Shown here: positions 17,638 to 27,011 of the stretch, one piece after another | Position numbering within the stretch: the first letter of the stretch is position 1 | Layout: each line of letters starts with the position of its first letter | Assembly (NCBI GenBank): GCA_020635015.1 | Contig: JACKAP010000001.1 | Coordinates: 719,189-783,188, forward strand | DNA: 64,000 bases | DNA from: Calditrichia bacterium | GTDB lineage: Bacteria > Calditrichota > Calditrichia > RBG-13-44-9 > J075 | Direction of reading: 5' to 3' | Translations under genes and position numbers: made by a program | Notes under the pieces: model-generated | Databases searched by the model: none | The model's input: only the letters and a program-made list of their open reading frames with translations | What the model was told of the DNA's origin: nothing

Positions 17638-18591
17638 ATGCCGGATGTTATTGCTATTAATGAGGTAACGGTAAGGAAGGGCGAAAACAAGGAAATCAAT
17701 CTTAATATTGCCCGTTTACCCACCCAAACCGTGATCGACCTGCCGATTTTTGTCTACCGGGCGGCGGAAGATGGTCCCACCATCTCGGTCACTGCCGGGC
17801 TGCACGGCGATGAGATCAACGGGATCGAGACCATCCGGCGGATGATCTACAACCAATCGATCATCCCCCATGCCGGCACGGTGATCGCCATCCCGGTGGT
17901 CAATGTTTACGGATTTATCCACACCTCACGCAAGTTCCCCGACGGAAAGGATCTTAATCGCAGCTTTCCCGGCAGCAGCAGCGGCTCGCTGGCCGGGCGG
18001 ATTGCCCACGTGCTGATGAACGAGGTGGTGCCGCATATCGACTGCGGGATCGATTTCCATACTGGCGGGGCCAGCAAGGAGAATTATCCCCATCTTCGCT
18101 GCAATTTCGATTTTCCGCGCAGCCTGGAGCTGGCCCGGGCATTTGCGCCGCCGTTCGTGGTGAACTCGAAAGCGCCGGATCACTCCTTCCGCAAGGCCGC
18201 CGCACTGCAGGGAAAGCCGATCCTGACCTTTGAAGGGGGCGAGTCGCTGCGGCTGCACGATTTTTCCATCCGCCAGGGCATCGACGGGATTCTGCGCCTG
18301 ATGAAGCATCTCGGGATGAAAAACAGCCGGGTGGCGAATGGGGAAACCCGGGTGCTGCCGGGGAGCCGCTGGCGGCGGGCACAGTATTCCGGCCTCTTCC
18401 GCGCCTCGGTGCGCATCGGGGAGCAGATCCGGCGCAACCAGGTGCTGGGCTATATCGCCGATCCTTTCGGGGAGACCGACTACAAGATCAAGGCGCAATC
18501 CGACGGCTATGTGATTGGGTTGAACAATATGTGCGTGGTGAATAAGGGGGAGGCGTTGATTCATATTGCGGCGGAAGGAGGCGAAAAGTAA
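17638..18591 (+). CDS. Succinylglutamate desuccinylase/aspartoacylase family deacylase
   Basis: The 317-residue M14-like zinc enzyme has the metal site AGLHGDEINGIETIRR (~55-70), GKDLNRSFPG and DFHTGGASKENYPHLR, plus a C-terminal beta domain with biotinyl-like strands. Family members deacylate N-acyl amino acids. In RimK clusters the homologue is a conserved partner whose substrate is not established; a role in removing amino-acid or peptide modifications is plausible. The ATG follows the rimK stop by two bases, indicating an operon. Confidence 0.92.
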   Translation: MPDVIAINEVTVRKGENKEINLNIARLPTQTVIDLPIFVYRAAEDGPTISVTAGLHGDEINGIETIRRMIYNQSIIPHAGTVIAIPVVNVYGFIHTSRKFPDGKDLNRSFPGSSSGSLAGRIAHVLMNEVVPHIDCGIDFHTGGASKENYPHLRCNFDFPRSLELARAFAPPFVVNSKAPDHSFRKAAALQGKPILTFEGGESLRLHDFSIRQGIDGILRLMKHLGMKNSRVANGETRVLPGSRWRRAQYSGLFRASVRIGEQIRRNQVLGYIADPFGETDYKIKAQSDGYVIGLNNMCVVNKGEALIHIAAEGGEK

Positions 18592-18742
18592 TGGTTGTTG
18601 GTTATTGGTTATTGGTTATTGGTTATTGGTCATTGCTAGTAGATCATGAGAAATTATCACCAACAACCAACAACCAACAACCAACAACCAACAACCAACA
18701 ACCAACAACCAACAACCAACAACCAACAACCAACAACCAACC
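18592..18742. repeat. Heptanucleotide repeat hairpin (TTGGTTA / AACAACC)
   Basis: Five or so TTGGTTA units (18598-18634) face about twelve AACAACC units (18660-18742). The arms are largely complementary with one mismatch per unit. The unit length of 7 means copy-number change shifts frame. A spurious ORF runs through it into the DUF2461 gene. Confidence 0.85.
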
Positions 18743-18758
18743 CGGAGGTTTCCCTGGT

Positions 18759-19424
18759 ATGATTTCAAAGCAGACTTACCAGTTTCTACAAGATCTCAGG
18801 AAAAACAATGACCGTGAATGGTTCAATGCCAACAAGCCGCGCTATGAGGCGGCGCGGGCCGAGTTTGAGAAGTTTGTCGGGGAGCTGATTTTGCATATCG
18901 CCCGCTTTGATCCGGCGATTGGGGCGCTGAACCCGAAACGCAGCATCTTCCGGATTTACCGCGATACCCGTTTTGCAAAAGATAAATCACCCTATAAAAC
19001 CAACATGGGTGCGCATTTGGTGGCGTTTGGGGAAAAGGTGCACGACCGGGCTGGGTATTACATTCACCTGGAGCCGGGCAACACCTTCCTGGCCGGCGGA
19101 GCCTACTTGCCGCCCTCACCCTGGCTGAAAGCGATCCGCGAGGCGATCGATGAAGACGGGGACGCATTCCAGAAGCTTCTCAACAGTGCCGGCTTTAAAA
19201 AATATTTCGGGGGACTGGAGGGAGAAACGCTCAAAACCCGGCCGAAAGATTATCCGGAGGATCATCCGCATATCGAACTGCTCAAACACAAAAGCTTCCT
19301 GGCGGTGCATCAAGTGAAAGATAGCGATGCCATGTCGCCGGACTTCCTGACCCATGCAGCGGCGGTTTTCAAGGCGCTGAAACCGTTTGACGATTTTCTG
19401 AATAATGCTCTGACGCGGAGGTAA
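18759..19424 (+). CDS. DUF2461 (TIGR02453) family protein
   Basis: I start at the ATG at 18759 (MISKQTYQFL) with GGAGG about 11 bases upstream. The longer frame from 18591 only translates the heptamer repeat. The 221-residue protein carries the DUF2461 signatures FLQDLRKNNDREWFNANK, FRIYRDTRFAKDKSPYKTN and GYYIHLEPG. The family is soluble, widespread and of unknown function. It follows the RimK unit in the same direction but is separated by the repeat. Confidence 0.93.
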   Translation: MISKQTYQFLQDLRKNNDREWFNANKPRYEAARAEFEKFVGELILHIARFDPAIGALNPKRSIFRIYRDTRFAKDKSPYKTNMGAHLVAFGEKVHDRAGYYIHLEPGNTFLAGGAYLPPSPWLKAIREAIDEDGDAFQKLLNSAGFKKYFGGLEGETLKTRPKDYPEDHPHIELLKHKSFLAVHQVKDSDAMSPDFLTHAAAVFKALKPFDDFLNNALTRR

Positions 19425-19436
19425 TCTCACAGCTCA

Positions 19437-19598
19437 ATGGCACGCAGATTTTCACAGATCGGACAGATTTTCGCAGATTAATACATTGTTACATGGTTAC
19501 TTGTATTCATTAAACTCGTATGCCTATTCTTTTAACCATGTAACCATGTAACAATGCTCCTGTCGTATCTGTGTAAATCTGTCAAATCTGCGTGCCAT
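19437..19598. repeat. Long inverted repeat (ATGGCACGCAGATTT ... AAATCTGCGTGCCAT)
   Basis: The outer arms are built of CAGATTTTCACAGAT words and their complement. The inner arms are GTTACATGG words and their complement (around 19488-19500 and 19534-19553). It lies between convergent genes. Half-copies of the outer word occur at 29649-29697 and 49628-49682. Confidence 0.8.
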
Positions 19599-19613
19599 GT
19601 TTTTAGCGTGTCT

Positions 19614-21647
19614 TTAGTTCAGCATCTTCTCCCTCACCTCCGGCCCCTTCTTTTTCTTCACATAAACATTGAACCACTGGATCAGGTTGTTGATGAAATG
19701 GATCTCGTGGGCCCGTTCGGTCAGGCCGTGCGGTTCGCGGGGATAGAGGATCAGCTTGGTGTCAACATTATTGTGCTTCAGCGCGGTGTAGAGTTCGTGG
19801 CTCTGTCCCGGATGCACCCGCTCATCCTTAAGGCCATGCACCACCAGGGTGGGGGTCTGGGCGTTCTGGATGTGGTAGAGCGGGGAGCGTTCCCAGTGGA
19901 GATCGCGCTGCTGGTACCAGTAGGAGTTCCAATGCACCAGGGACATCTCGTGGGGAATGTCGGTGGTGCCGGTGAAGGACATCCAGTTGGTCAGGCCGGC
20001 AGCAACCATGGCAGCTTTAAAACGCTGGCTGTGACGGGTGGCGGCCCAGGCGGAGAAGTAACCTCCGTAGGACCAGCCCCCGGTGCAGACCTGCTCGTTA
20101 TCGGCCAGCCCCCGTTCCACCAGGGCATCGACTCCGGCGAGCACATCTTCGAACTCTTTGCCACCCAGGTCGTCATGATCCGCTTTGCTGAAGGCCACGC
20201 CCCGGCCGCCGCTGCCGCGGTAGTTCGGCTCCAGCACCAGGTAGCCGTTGGCGGCCAGCACCTGCACCGGGTAGGTGGGGCGGGTGGTCCAGCCGTTCAA
20301 GCTGACCCCTTCCGGCCCGCCGTGGATCTGCAGGGCCAGGGGATAGCGCTGCCCTTCCCGGTAGTTGAGGGGATAGGTGAGCACGCCCTCAATGCGCCAG
20401 CCGTCGGCGCCCTGCCATTCGATCACCTCCTGGCGGGCCAGCTGCACTTCGGCCAACTGCGGATTATGGTCGGTCAGACGCTGCAATTTCCCATCTTTGA
20501 GCGTCCCGCTATACACTTCGTTCGGGTGGGCGGGCGCATCCGCCACTGCAGCAAAGATTTTCTTTTGCGGGTGCAGCGAGAAGGACTGAAGATTAGGCGC
20601 TCCTTTAACCAGCAGCTTCATTTTCCCGCTGGCGGCATCGACGCTGCGCAGGGTGCGCACTGTGCCTTCACTGGAGAGCAACAGGATCGTCTTAGCGTCG
20701 AGCCAGTCCAGGGAAACCCCGCTGCCTTCGAAGTCGCCGCTCAGGTTTTTCGGCGCACCCCCTTCCGCCGGCACCACGAAAAGGCTCTGCGCCAGGGGAT
20801 CGCTGATGTCCACCGCCCCCAGGAAGGCGATCTGCTTTCCATCCGGGGAGAAGGCCAGATCGCCGAGCTTGCCTTCGGTCTGGCAGAGCGGTTTGACGCT
20901 GCCCTGGTCGGCGGAGACGGTGTAGAACTTACTGTACATGTAATCATCGTCGGTGAGGGGCGTTTCGGTGGCCCGGATGACCAGGGAGCGGCTGTCCGGC
21001 GACCAGTAAATGTCGTGCACCGAAAGGTTTTCTTTTACCAGTTGGTGGCTTTCCCCGCTTTGATTGTCGTGCAGATAGAGGCGGCTGTATTTGAAATTGC
21101 TGTCGGGAATGATCCAGTCTTTGCCGGCTTCTTCATCGGCAGCTTCTTCCTTGCTGAGGGGATCTTTCGAGATAAATGCCACCCAGCGGCCGTCGGGGGA
21201 GAGGCTATATTGGCTGACTGCCTGGGAATGGCTGGTTACCGCCTCGGCCGCTCCGCCATTTACCGGGATGCGATACACCTGGGTCTGGGGATAATGCTCG
21301 GTGCGTTTGGAGAGGAAATAGAGGAATTTCCCGTCCGGCGACCAACTGACTGAAGTGGCGCTGTACGGCCGGGAGGAATACTGAACTGCGTCGCCTCCGG
21401 CGAGGGGGCGGACCCATAGCTCTGCATAAGAACGGCCCGGTGCCTCTTCCGCCTCGCGAGGTACGCTGAGCACGTAGGCGATATGCTGCCCGGCGGGATC
21501 GATTGCCGCCTGGCGCACGCTCTTCAAGCTGACCACCTGTTCCGCGGTCATGCCGTCATTTTGAGCCAGGAGGGGCAGGCAGAGCCAGAGCGCCATCCCG
21601 GCGGCCCACAGGGCTTTCCGGTAAAACGATTGTTGATCGTATTTCAT
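19614..21647 (-). CDS. Exported S9 family prolyl oligopeptidase-like serine peptidase
   Basis: The start is placed at the ATG at 21647 (AGAGGT upstream); the longer frame has no signal and poor composition. The 677-residue protein has a signal peptide (~10-28, ending LLAQ). A WD40/TolB-like beta-propeller (~35-400) shows repeated SPDGKWV-type blades. The alpha/beta hydrolase domain has the nucleophile Ser526 in GGWSYGGYFSAW, Asp in GLKDERVHPGQS and His in PREPHGL. It is probably a periplasmic dipeptidyl or acylaminoacyl-type peptidase that degrades oligopeptides. Confidence 0.95.
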   Translation of the reverse strand: MKYDQQSFYRKALWAAGMALWLCLPLLAQNDGMTAEQVVSLKSVRQAAIDPAGQHIAYVLSVPREAEEAPGRSYAELWVRPLAGGDAVQYSSRPYSATSVSWSPDGKFLYFLSKRTEHYPQTQVYRIPVNGGAAEAVTSHSQAVSQYSLSPDGRWVAFISKDPLSKEEAADEEAGKDWIIPDSNFKYSRLYLHDNQSGESHQLVKENLSVHDIYWSPDSRSLVIRATETPLTDDDYMYSKFYTVSADQGSVKPLCQTEGKLGDLAFSPDGKQIAFLGAVDISDPLAQSLFVVPAEGGAPKNLSGDFEGSGVSLDWLDAKTILLLSSEGTVRTLRSVDAASGKMKLLVKGAPNLQSFSLHPQKKIFAAVADAPAHPNEVYSGTLKDGKLQRLTDHNPQLAEVQLARQEVIEWQGADGWRIEGVLTYPLNYREGQRYPLALQIHGGPEGVSLNGWTTRPTYPVQVLAANGYLVLEPNYRGSGGRGVAFSKADHDDLGGKEFEDVLAGVDALVERGLADNEQVCTGGWSYGGYFSAWAATRHSQRFKAAMVAAGLTNWMSFTGTTDIPHEMSLVHWNSYWYQQRDLHWERSPLYHIQNAQTPTLVVHGLKDERVHPGQSHELYTALKHNNVDTKLILYPREPHGLTERAHEIHFINNLIQWFNVYVKKKKGPEVREKMLN

Positions 21648-21890
21648 CGTTGAGACCTCTTGTTGGTTTTGACAGATGGAATTAGAAAATGAAATTTTTG
21701 TAGACGGGTGGACGGGTTGATGGGGAAAAACGGACCTGGCATCATGACCTGGGAATTGTATCGAACATTTTTTACTTTTGGCATCTGAAGATACGTGATT
21801 ACAAGCTTTTCTACAAGGGATAATGCGCAAAGGAGGCCGGCTTGGCGGGGGATTTGTGTAATTAGGATTGGAGCGGTATCTTTAATAGGA

Positions 21891-22056
21891 AATAGAACAC
21901 GGATGACACGGATTCCCGCGGATTTTATGCTGTTGCAGTAAGGTGTTGTATTGAATCAAAATGATTGCGAAGACATTCTAAGGTAAATGTCATTGTCTTT
22001 TACGTCACTCAGTCATCCGCGAAAATCTGCGTCATCCGTGTCATCCGCGTTCTATT
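21891..22056. repeat. Inverted repeat of the GAACACGGATGACACGGATT word
   Basis: The left arm at 21891-21925 is complementary to the right arm at 22022-22056 (arms begin AATAGAAC and end GTTCTATT). It separates two divergent genes and must contain or flank their promoters. Related arms recur at 23144, 31971, 34973 and 54702. Confidence 0.85.
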
Positions 22057-22098
22057 TTAAACTTAATTAGTGTAATGATTCAGATAGGAAACAGACTC

Positions 22099-23136
22099 AT
22101 GAAAAAAATGTCCATGTTTGTCGGAATTGGATTGGCGCTATTGATGTCAGTGGCTTGCGAGGAACCGGAAGCGAAGCCGGAGGCTGCGACCGGGGCACCG
22201 GCGTTCGGGATTGTGCTGCATGGCGGCGCCGGCACCATCCTGAAAGAAAATATGACGGCCGAAACCGAAACGGCTTACCGGGAAAAGCTAAGCGAAGCGC
22301 TGCAGGTGGGGTACGACATTCTGAAGAATGGAGGCAGCAGCCTGGATGCGGTGGAACAAACCATTCACATCCTGGAGGACAGCCCCCTTTTCAATTCCGG
22401 TAAAGGGGCGGTGTATACCCATGACGGCACCCATGAACTGGATGCCTCGATTATGGACGGCCGCACCCGCAATGCCGGGGCGGTAGCGGGGGTGCAGCGG
22501 GTAAAGCATCCCATCAGCCTGGCGCGGCAGGTGCTGGAGCATTCCCCGCACGTGATGCTCTCCGGCGCCGGCGCGGAGGCGTTTGCTGCGCAGCAGGGTC
22601 TGGAGATGGTCGATCCGGCTTATTTTGATACCGAGCGCCGTTACCAGCAATTGCAGAAAGCCCTGGAGAAAGAAGCGGCCGAGGGGACCTCCTCCGCTCT
22701 CCGGCCGGCGGCAGATCATAAATTCGGCACCGTGGGCGTGGCGGCGCTGGACCAGCAAGGCAACCTGGCGGCGGGCACCTCGACCGGGGGGATGACCAAC
22801 AAGCGCTTCGGACGCATCGGCGACTCGCCGGTGATCGGTGCCGGCACCTACGCCGACAACCGCACTTGCGCGGTTTCCTCCACCGGGCATGGCGAATACT
22901 TTATTCGCTCGGTGGTGGCGTACGACATTTCCGCGCTGATGGCTTATAAAGGCATGACCCTGCAGCAGGCCGCCGACGAAGTGGTGATGAAAAAGCTGGT
23001 CGAATTCGGAGGAGAAGGGGGCATCATCGCCATCGATAAGAACGGCAACATCGCCATGCCGTTCAATACCCCTGGGATGTACCGCGGGTACATGGACAAA
23101 GATGGCCGGGCGGTGGTGAAGATTTATCGGGAATAG
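22099..23136 (+). CDS. Isoaspartyl peptidase/L-asparaginase (Ntn hydrolase), putative lipoprotein
   Basis: The start is chosen at the ATG at 22099 with AGGAA 9 bases before it; an ATG at 22075 is possible. The 345-residue protein has a hydrophobic N-terminus ending LMSVACEEP, a plausible lipobox. The plant-type asparaginase domain has HGGAGTI, NSGKGAVYTHDGTHELDASIMDG and the autocleavage site GTVGVAALD with nucleophile Thr211, followed by STGGMTNKRFGRIGDSP. The proenzyme should self-cleave into alpha and beta subunits and remove isoaspartyl dipeptides or Asn. It may work with the neighbouring S9 peptidase on envelope peptides. Confidence 0.94.
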   Translation: MKKMSMFVGIGLALLMSVACEEPEAKPEAATGAPAFGIVLHGGAGTILKENMTAETETAYREKLSEALQVGYDILKNGGSSLDAVEQTIHILEDSPLFNSGKGAVYTHDGTHELDASIMDGRTRNAGAVAGVQRVKHPISLARQVLEHSPHVMLSGAGAEAFAAQQGLEMVDPAYFDTERRYQQLQKALEKEAAEGTSSALRPAADHKFGTVGVAALDQQGNLAAGTSTGGMTNKRFGRIGDSPVIGAGTYADNRTCAVSSTGHGEYFIRSVVAYDISALMAYKGMTLQQAADEVVMKKLVEFGGEGGIIAIDKNGNIAMPFNTPGMYRGYMDKDGRAVVKIYRE

Positions 23137-23143
23137 GGTGTAA

Positions 23144-23202
23144 AAGAACACGGATGACACGGATTTAACTGAATTAGCCACAGAGTCATCCGTGTTCTAT
23201 TT
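23144..23202. repeat. Short inverted repeat shared with the stop of the symporter gene
   Basis: AGAACACGGATGACACGGAT faces ATCCGTGTTCT across a short loop. The minus-strand symporter gene ends inside it: its last codons and TGA come from the repeat word. Confidence 0.8.
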
Positions 23203-24571
23203 TCTGGTTTGATTTCCACAATGATCCCACCACCATCCCCACCGCACTGGCGATCACCCCCGGCACCAGGCTGGGCACCTCCAACCCGGCGAACTCGCTG
23301 ACCAGCCAGGCGCCCATGCCCAGGAGCATCGCCAGCAATGCGCCGCGCGGGGTGGCTTTTTTCCAGTAGAGGCCGGCGACCATCGGCACGAACAGCGAGA
23401 CCAGGCTGAGGGCGGAGGATTCGCCCACCAGCTCATAGATATTCGAACGCATGCTGGCCAGAACGGTGGAGACCAGCGAGATCGCCACCACCGAGCCGCG
23501 CAGCAGGCGCAGGAACTGTTTGTCGCTCAGTTTGGGAAGGTAGGGGCGGATAACGTTTTCCGCCAGGATGGTGGCCGGGGCCAGGATGGCGCCGCTGGAG
23601 GTGCTCATGATCGCCGAGAGCAGCGCGCCGAAGAACATCACCTGGATGAGTACGCTGGAGTGCAACAGCACTGCCTGGGGCAGCACCATTTGCGGGTCAC
23701 CTGCCATCAGTTCCGGGTAGACTACCTTGGCGCTGAGACCGATCAGCAGGGGGATAAAGGCGATGGTGAGGTACATCAGGCTGCCGACATAGGATGCCCG
23801 TACCGCTACATTTTCCGAGCGGGCCGACATCACCCGCTGGAAGACATCCTGCTGGGGAATTGACCCCAGGCCGATGGTGATCCAGGCGGCGAGGTATTCG
23901 ACGAAAGCGAAAGGTTCCGGATCGGGGGTGAAGCGAAAGAAATCTGCCGGGGCCTGAGCAATTACCTGGGCCAGCCCTCCGGCTTTGCCGGAAATCTCGA
24001 TCAGCAGAAACAGCAGTCCGGCAATGATGATGATCGTTTGCATGAAGTCGGTGATCGAGATCGACCACATTCCCCCGATGTAAGTATAGAGCAGCACGAT
24101 CCCGGCGCTGGTGAGGATGCCCGCCTCCAGGGGGATGCCCAGCACCACGTTCATAATGATGCCCATCGCCACCAATTGCGCCGCGATCCAGCCGAAATAA
24201 GAGACCACCATAAAAATTCCCGCCAGCAGCTCCACCTTCTGATCGAACTTGATGCGGTAGAAATCGCCGAAGGTCAAGATGTTCATGCGGTAGATCGGGC
24301 GGGCGAAGAAGATCCCCACCAGCAACAGGCACAGTGAGGCGCCGAAGGGATCTTCGATGACCCCCAACAGGCCGTGCTGCACGAATTCCGAGGAGGCCCC
24401 CATCACGGTTTCCGAGCCAAACCAGGTGGCGAAGACTGCGGTAGAAGCCAGCATCAGGGGCAGGCGGCGACCAGCCAGCACAAAATCTTCTGCATTCTTG
24501 ACAAACCGGGAGGCGGTTAAGCCGATCGCGATGGTGATCAGCAGGTAGATGATGATTGCGGAAAAAAGCAT
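23186..24571 (-). CDS. Sodium:solute symporter family protein
   Basis: The ATG at 24571 is used, with AAGGAG 4 bases upstream; a TTG at 24610 adds 13 weak residues. The 461-residue protein has about 13 hydrophobic segments typical of the SSS (LeuT-fold) family. Signatures include GRRLPLMLASTAVFATWFGS (TM1-2) and SIPQQDVFQRVMSA and LFGALLSAIMSTSSGAILAP-like motifs in the core. It is expected to co-transport Na+ with a small organic solute; sequence does not reveal which. The final residues KIEHG come from repeat DNA. Confidence 0.93.
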   Translation of the reverse strand: MLFSAIIIYLLITIAIGLTASRFVKNAEDFVLAGRRLPLMLASTAVFATWFGSETVMGASSEFVQHGLLGVIEDPFGASLCLLLVGIFFARPIYRMNILTFGDFYRIKFDQKVELLAGIFMVVSYFGWIAAQLVAMGIIMNVVLGIPLEAGILTSAGIVLLYTYIGGMWSISITDFMQTIIIIAGLLFLLIEISGKAGGLAQVIAQAPADFFRFTPDPEPFAFVEYLAAWITIGLGSIPQQDVFQRVMSARSENVAVRASYVGSLMYLTIAFIPLLIGLSAKVVYPELMAGDPQMVLPQAVLLHSSVLIQVMFFGALLSAIMSTSSGAILAPATILAENVIRPYLPKLSDKQFLRLLRGSVVAISLVSTVLASMRSNIYELVGESSALSLVSLFVPMVAGLYWKKATPRGALLAMLLGMGAWLVSEFAGLEVPSLVPGVIASAVGMVVGSLWKSNQKIEHG

Positions 24572-24698
24572 CGCGCTCCTTGCCGTAAAGTTGACGCGGG
24601 CTAAACGCAAATGGGGCGTTTATAAATTCCGCAAAAGATAGATGATATGGGGAGATAATCCAAAAAAAAAATAAAGGGGGTGGGACATCAGAATTGTA

Positions 24699-24782
24699 TT
24701 TGCCACAGAGACACAGAGTTCACAGAGAACTGATAAATAAATGTTTAAAGACTCAGTGATCTCTGTGCCTCTGTGGCAAAAA
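24699..24782. repeat. Inverted repeat of the TTTGCCACAGAG word
   Basis: TTTGCCACAGAGACACAGAG at the left faces CTCTGTGCCTCTGTGGCAAA at the right. The same word occurs at 5018-5043, 14170-14205 (inside the M56 gene end) and 35013-35105. Confidence 0.8.
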
Positions 24783-24824
24783 TTAAAGTTTGCTTATTTG
24801 GAGCACAGAACAAATACCGGCAGT

Positions 24825-25205
24825 CTATTTAAACGGAATACGCAACTGCTGCCCGGGATGGATCAGGTCGGGGTTCTTAAGCTGATCCTTGTTCATCTCG
24901 AAGATCTCCATATAGCGGTTGAAGGTGCCGAAGAACATCTTGGAGATCTTGCTCAGGCTGTCGCCGCGTTTCACTTCGTAGATGCCATAATAATCGGTAA
25001 CTTCCACCTTGATGTCTGCCTGGATATCCGCCGGGTTTTCCCCGCCGATCTCCTTGATCTTATCCCACATCAGGTCTTTTTCCAACTGGGTTTTGGCGGT
25101 GCCTCCGACCTTCAGGATGCCGCCTTCCTCGTTGACATAGCCGTCTTTGACGCCAAATTTAAGACCCAAATCCAGTACCGGTTGATATTTCGCTTTGACG
25201 CTCAT
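24825..25205 (-). CDS. LysM-domain protein related to Kbp
   Basis: The 126-residue protein has no signal peptide. Residues ~1-70 form a BON/Kbp-like region (GGILKVGGTAKTQLEKDLMWDKI). A C-terminal LysM domain (~75-125) contains YEVKRGDSLSKISKMFFGTFN and HPGQQLRIPF. It resembles the gene at 44652, but its first domain is diverged. Kbp (YgaU) of E. coli is a cytoplasmic K+-binding protein, so a small cytoplasmic ligand-binding role is plausible here. AAGGAG is 8 bases before the ATG. Confidence 0.85.
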   Translation of the reverse strand: MSVKAKYQPVLDLGLKFGVKDGYVNEEGGILKVGGTAKTQLEKDLMWDKIKEIGGENPADIQADIKVEVTDYYGIYEVKRGDSLSKISKMFFGTFNRYMEIFEMNKDQLKNPDLIHPGQQLRIPFK

Positions 25206-25279
25206 ATATATCGCTCCTTGTCTTTTTTGATCCGAAGATAAGCATTCTACAGGAAATTGTCAGCAAGAAATCGAAAATT

Positions 25280-26113
25280 TTAGCGGCCCTGCGCCATTGC
25301 TTCCAGGCGGCGGATGCGCTCCTCCATCGGGGGATGGGTGGACAGGAGCCGGCTGGCGCCTCCGAAGAAGGGATAAACGATGAACATGTGCGAATGCGCC
25401 GGGTTGCCGTTCTGCATCGGCTGGCGCTGCACCCCGTGCTGCAGTTTGTTCAGGGCGCTGGCCAGGGCCAGGGGCTTGCCGGAGATTTCCGCGCCGCCCT
25501 GATCGGCGGCGTATTCGCGCACCCGGGAAATTGCCATACGGATGATCATTGCCACCAGCGGCGCGGCCACCATCAGCAATAGAGCGGCGATAGGATTGCC
25601 GCCCCGCCGTGAGCCGCCCGCGCCAAAGCGGGCCATCTGGCCCAGCATGGCGATTGCGCCGGCAATGGTGGCGGCGATGGTGCCGGTGAGGATATCGCGG
25701 TGCTTGACGTGCGCCAACTCGTGGGCCATGACGCCGGCGAGTTCGTCATCATCGAGCAGCTGCAAGATGCCCTCGGTGGCAGCCACCGCCGCGTGCTCCG
25801 GATTGCGCCCGGTGGCGAAGGCATTGGGGGTGCTGTCGGGGAGGATATAGACTTTCGGCATGGGCAGGCCGGCATTTTGCGCCAGGTCGGCGACGATATG
25901 ATAGAGCCGGGGGTGGTCATCCGGTCCCACCTCCCGGGCCTGGTAGCGCTTCAGCACCATCTTGTCGCTGAACCAGTAGCTGTAGAAATTGATCCCGGCG
26001 GCGATCAGGAAGGCCAGGAAAGCGCCCGCCCGGCCGCCGGCAAGGCCGCCCAGCCAGACGAACATTACGGTCAACACCGTCATTAGCATGAAGGTTCTGA
26101 AGGTATTATTCAT
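25280..26113 (-). CDS. htpX: Membrane zinc metalloprotease HtpX (M48)
   Basis: The 277-residue protein has two N-terminal TM segments (~8-25 and 28-48), then the M48 domain with HELAH (His131-Glu132, His135). The third-ligand region is REYAADQGGAEISG, and two further hydrophobic helices (~145-165, 172-195) lie between. HtpX degrades misfolded inner-membrane proteins from the cytoplasmic side under envelope stress. GGGAG lies 12 bases before the ATG. Confidence 0.96.
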   Translation of the reverse strand: MNNTFRTFMLMTVLTVMFVWLGGLAGGRAGAFLAFLIAAGINFYSYWFSDKMVLKRYQAREVGPDDHPRLYHIVADLAQNAGLPMPKVYILPDSTPNAFATGRNPEHAAVAATEGILQLLDDDELAGVMAHELAHVKHRDILTGTIAATIAGAIAMLGQMARFGAGGSRRGGNPIAALLLMVAAPLVAMIIRMAISRVREYAADQGGAEISGKPLALASALNKLQHGVQRQPMQNGNPAHSHMFIVYPFFGGASRLLSTHPPMEERIRRLEAMAQGR

Positions 26114-26137
26114 AAGGCAGTTTTGCTCCCTCAGGAT

Positions 26138-26725
26138 TTAACGTTTTTTGCCGCCAAAGAGCGCGCCGAGCAGACCGCCGAGCAGACCCCCGCCGCCTTT
26201 CTGCCCGCCGCCTCCGGAAAGCAGGAAGCCGGCTACATCATCGAGGATGCTGCCGTCGCCGTCCTGATCCAGCAAAGCGGCGATGCCGGAAGAGCCGGCG
26301 CCCTGGGTGTCGCGTTTCTGGGTGAGGAAGCCCAGGATCAGCGGGGCCAGCATCGGGATGATCTTGGAAGCGGTGCTGCCGTCGAGCTTGAACTGTTGGG
26401 AAAGCAGGTTGGTGGCCTGGTTGCCGGACTCGCCCAAAAGGCCGCCCAACTGCGGATCGGCGCTGCGCTGGCCGCCCATAAAGGCTTCGAAAAGACCGCC
26501 GATATCTCCCAGCACATCGGCGCTGCCATATTTGTTGAGGATATGATCGACCCGCTCCGGGCCACCGCGCTCGTCCTTCTGGCGCTTGAGCCCGCCCAGG
26601 ATCAGCGGCGCCACCTGGGGGATCATCTTCATGACATCATTCTGCTTGATGCCCAGAGAGCCCGCCATCTGCTTGGATACTTCCGGCCCAAGCGACTTCA
26701 TGAATTCGCTGATAAAATCGGCCAT
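26138..26725 (-). CDS. DUF937 domain protein
   Basis: The 195-residue protein is rich in Gly and Leu, with DUF937-type helical repeats (MKMIPQVAPLILGGLKRQKDE at ~30-50 and SKIIPMLAPLILGFLTQKRD at ~115-135). The C-terminus is glycine-rich, ending GGLLGALFGGKKR, and contains DQDGDGSILDDVAGFL, an EF-hand-like acidic loop. The family is of unknown function. It precedes htpX by 24 bases on the same strand and is probably cotranscribed with it. Confidence 0.9.
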   Translation of the reverse strand: MADFISEFMKSLGPEVSKQMAGSLGIKQNDVMKMIPQVAPLILGGLKRQKDERGGPERVDHILNKYGSADVLGDIGGLFEAFMGGQRSADPQLGGLLGESGNQATNLLSQQFKLDGSTASKIIPMLAPLILGFLTQKRDTQGAGSSGIAALLDQDGDGSILDDVAGFLLSGGGGQKGGGGLLGGLLGALFGGKKR

Positions 26726-27011
26726 TTTATTTCCCTTTCGTTTAGTGGTTAATTTAATTTCGCAAAGATAGAGATTTCACCCATCATATCAAAACAAGTT
26801 CTTAAAATCACTCGCCTATAAAGCAATCGCTGTGCCGGAAATATCCAGCGGAAGCGGAAACTGCCTGGCGAAGGTCATAAGTCGCTATAACTAATTCGAT
26901 TACCCCCTATCGTAATGCAGTTCCCCGCCGCGCCTGCCGTACCGGGTAGGGGCATTTCCCCAATCGATACGGAGAAAGCAGCGGGAAAAAACCAATTCAA
27001 CAAAAAAATAT

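Noticed and set aside
18591..18758. N-terminal extension of the DUF2461 protein
   Set aside because: The 56 residues merely translate the heptanucleotide repeat; a good Shine-Dalgarno precedes the ATG at 18759.
19554..21353. 599-codon plus-strand ORF opposite the S9 peptidase
   Set aside because: Antisense shadow of a well-supported gene in GC-rich DNA; no domain is recognisable. The same applies to 52716-54611 (opposite alaS) and 56323-58122 (opposite an RND gene).
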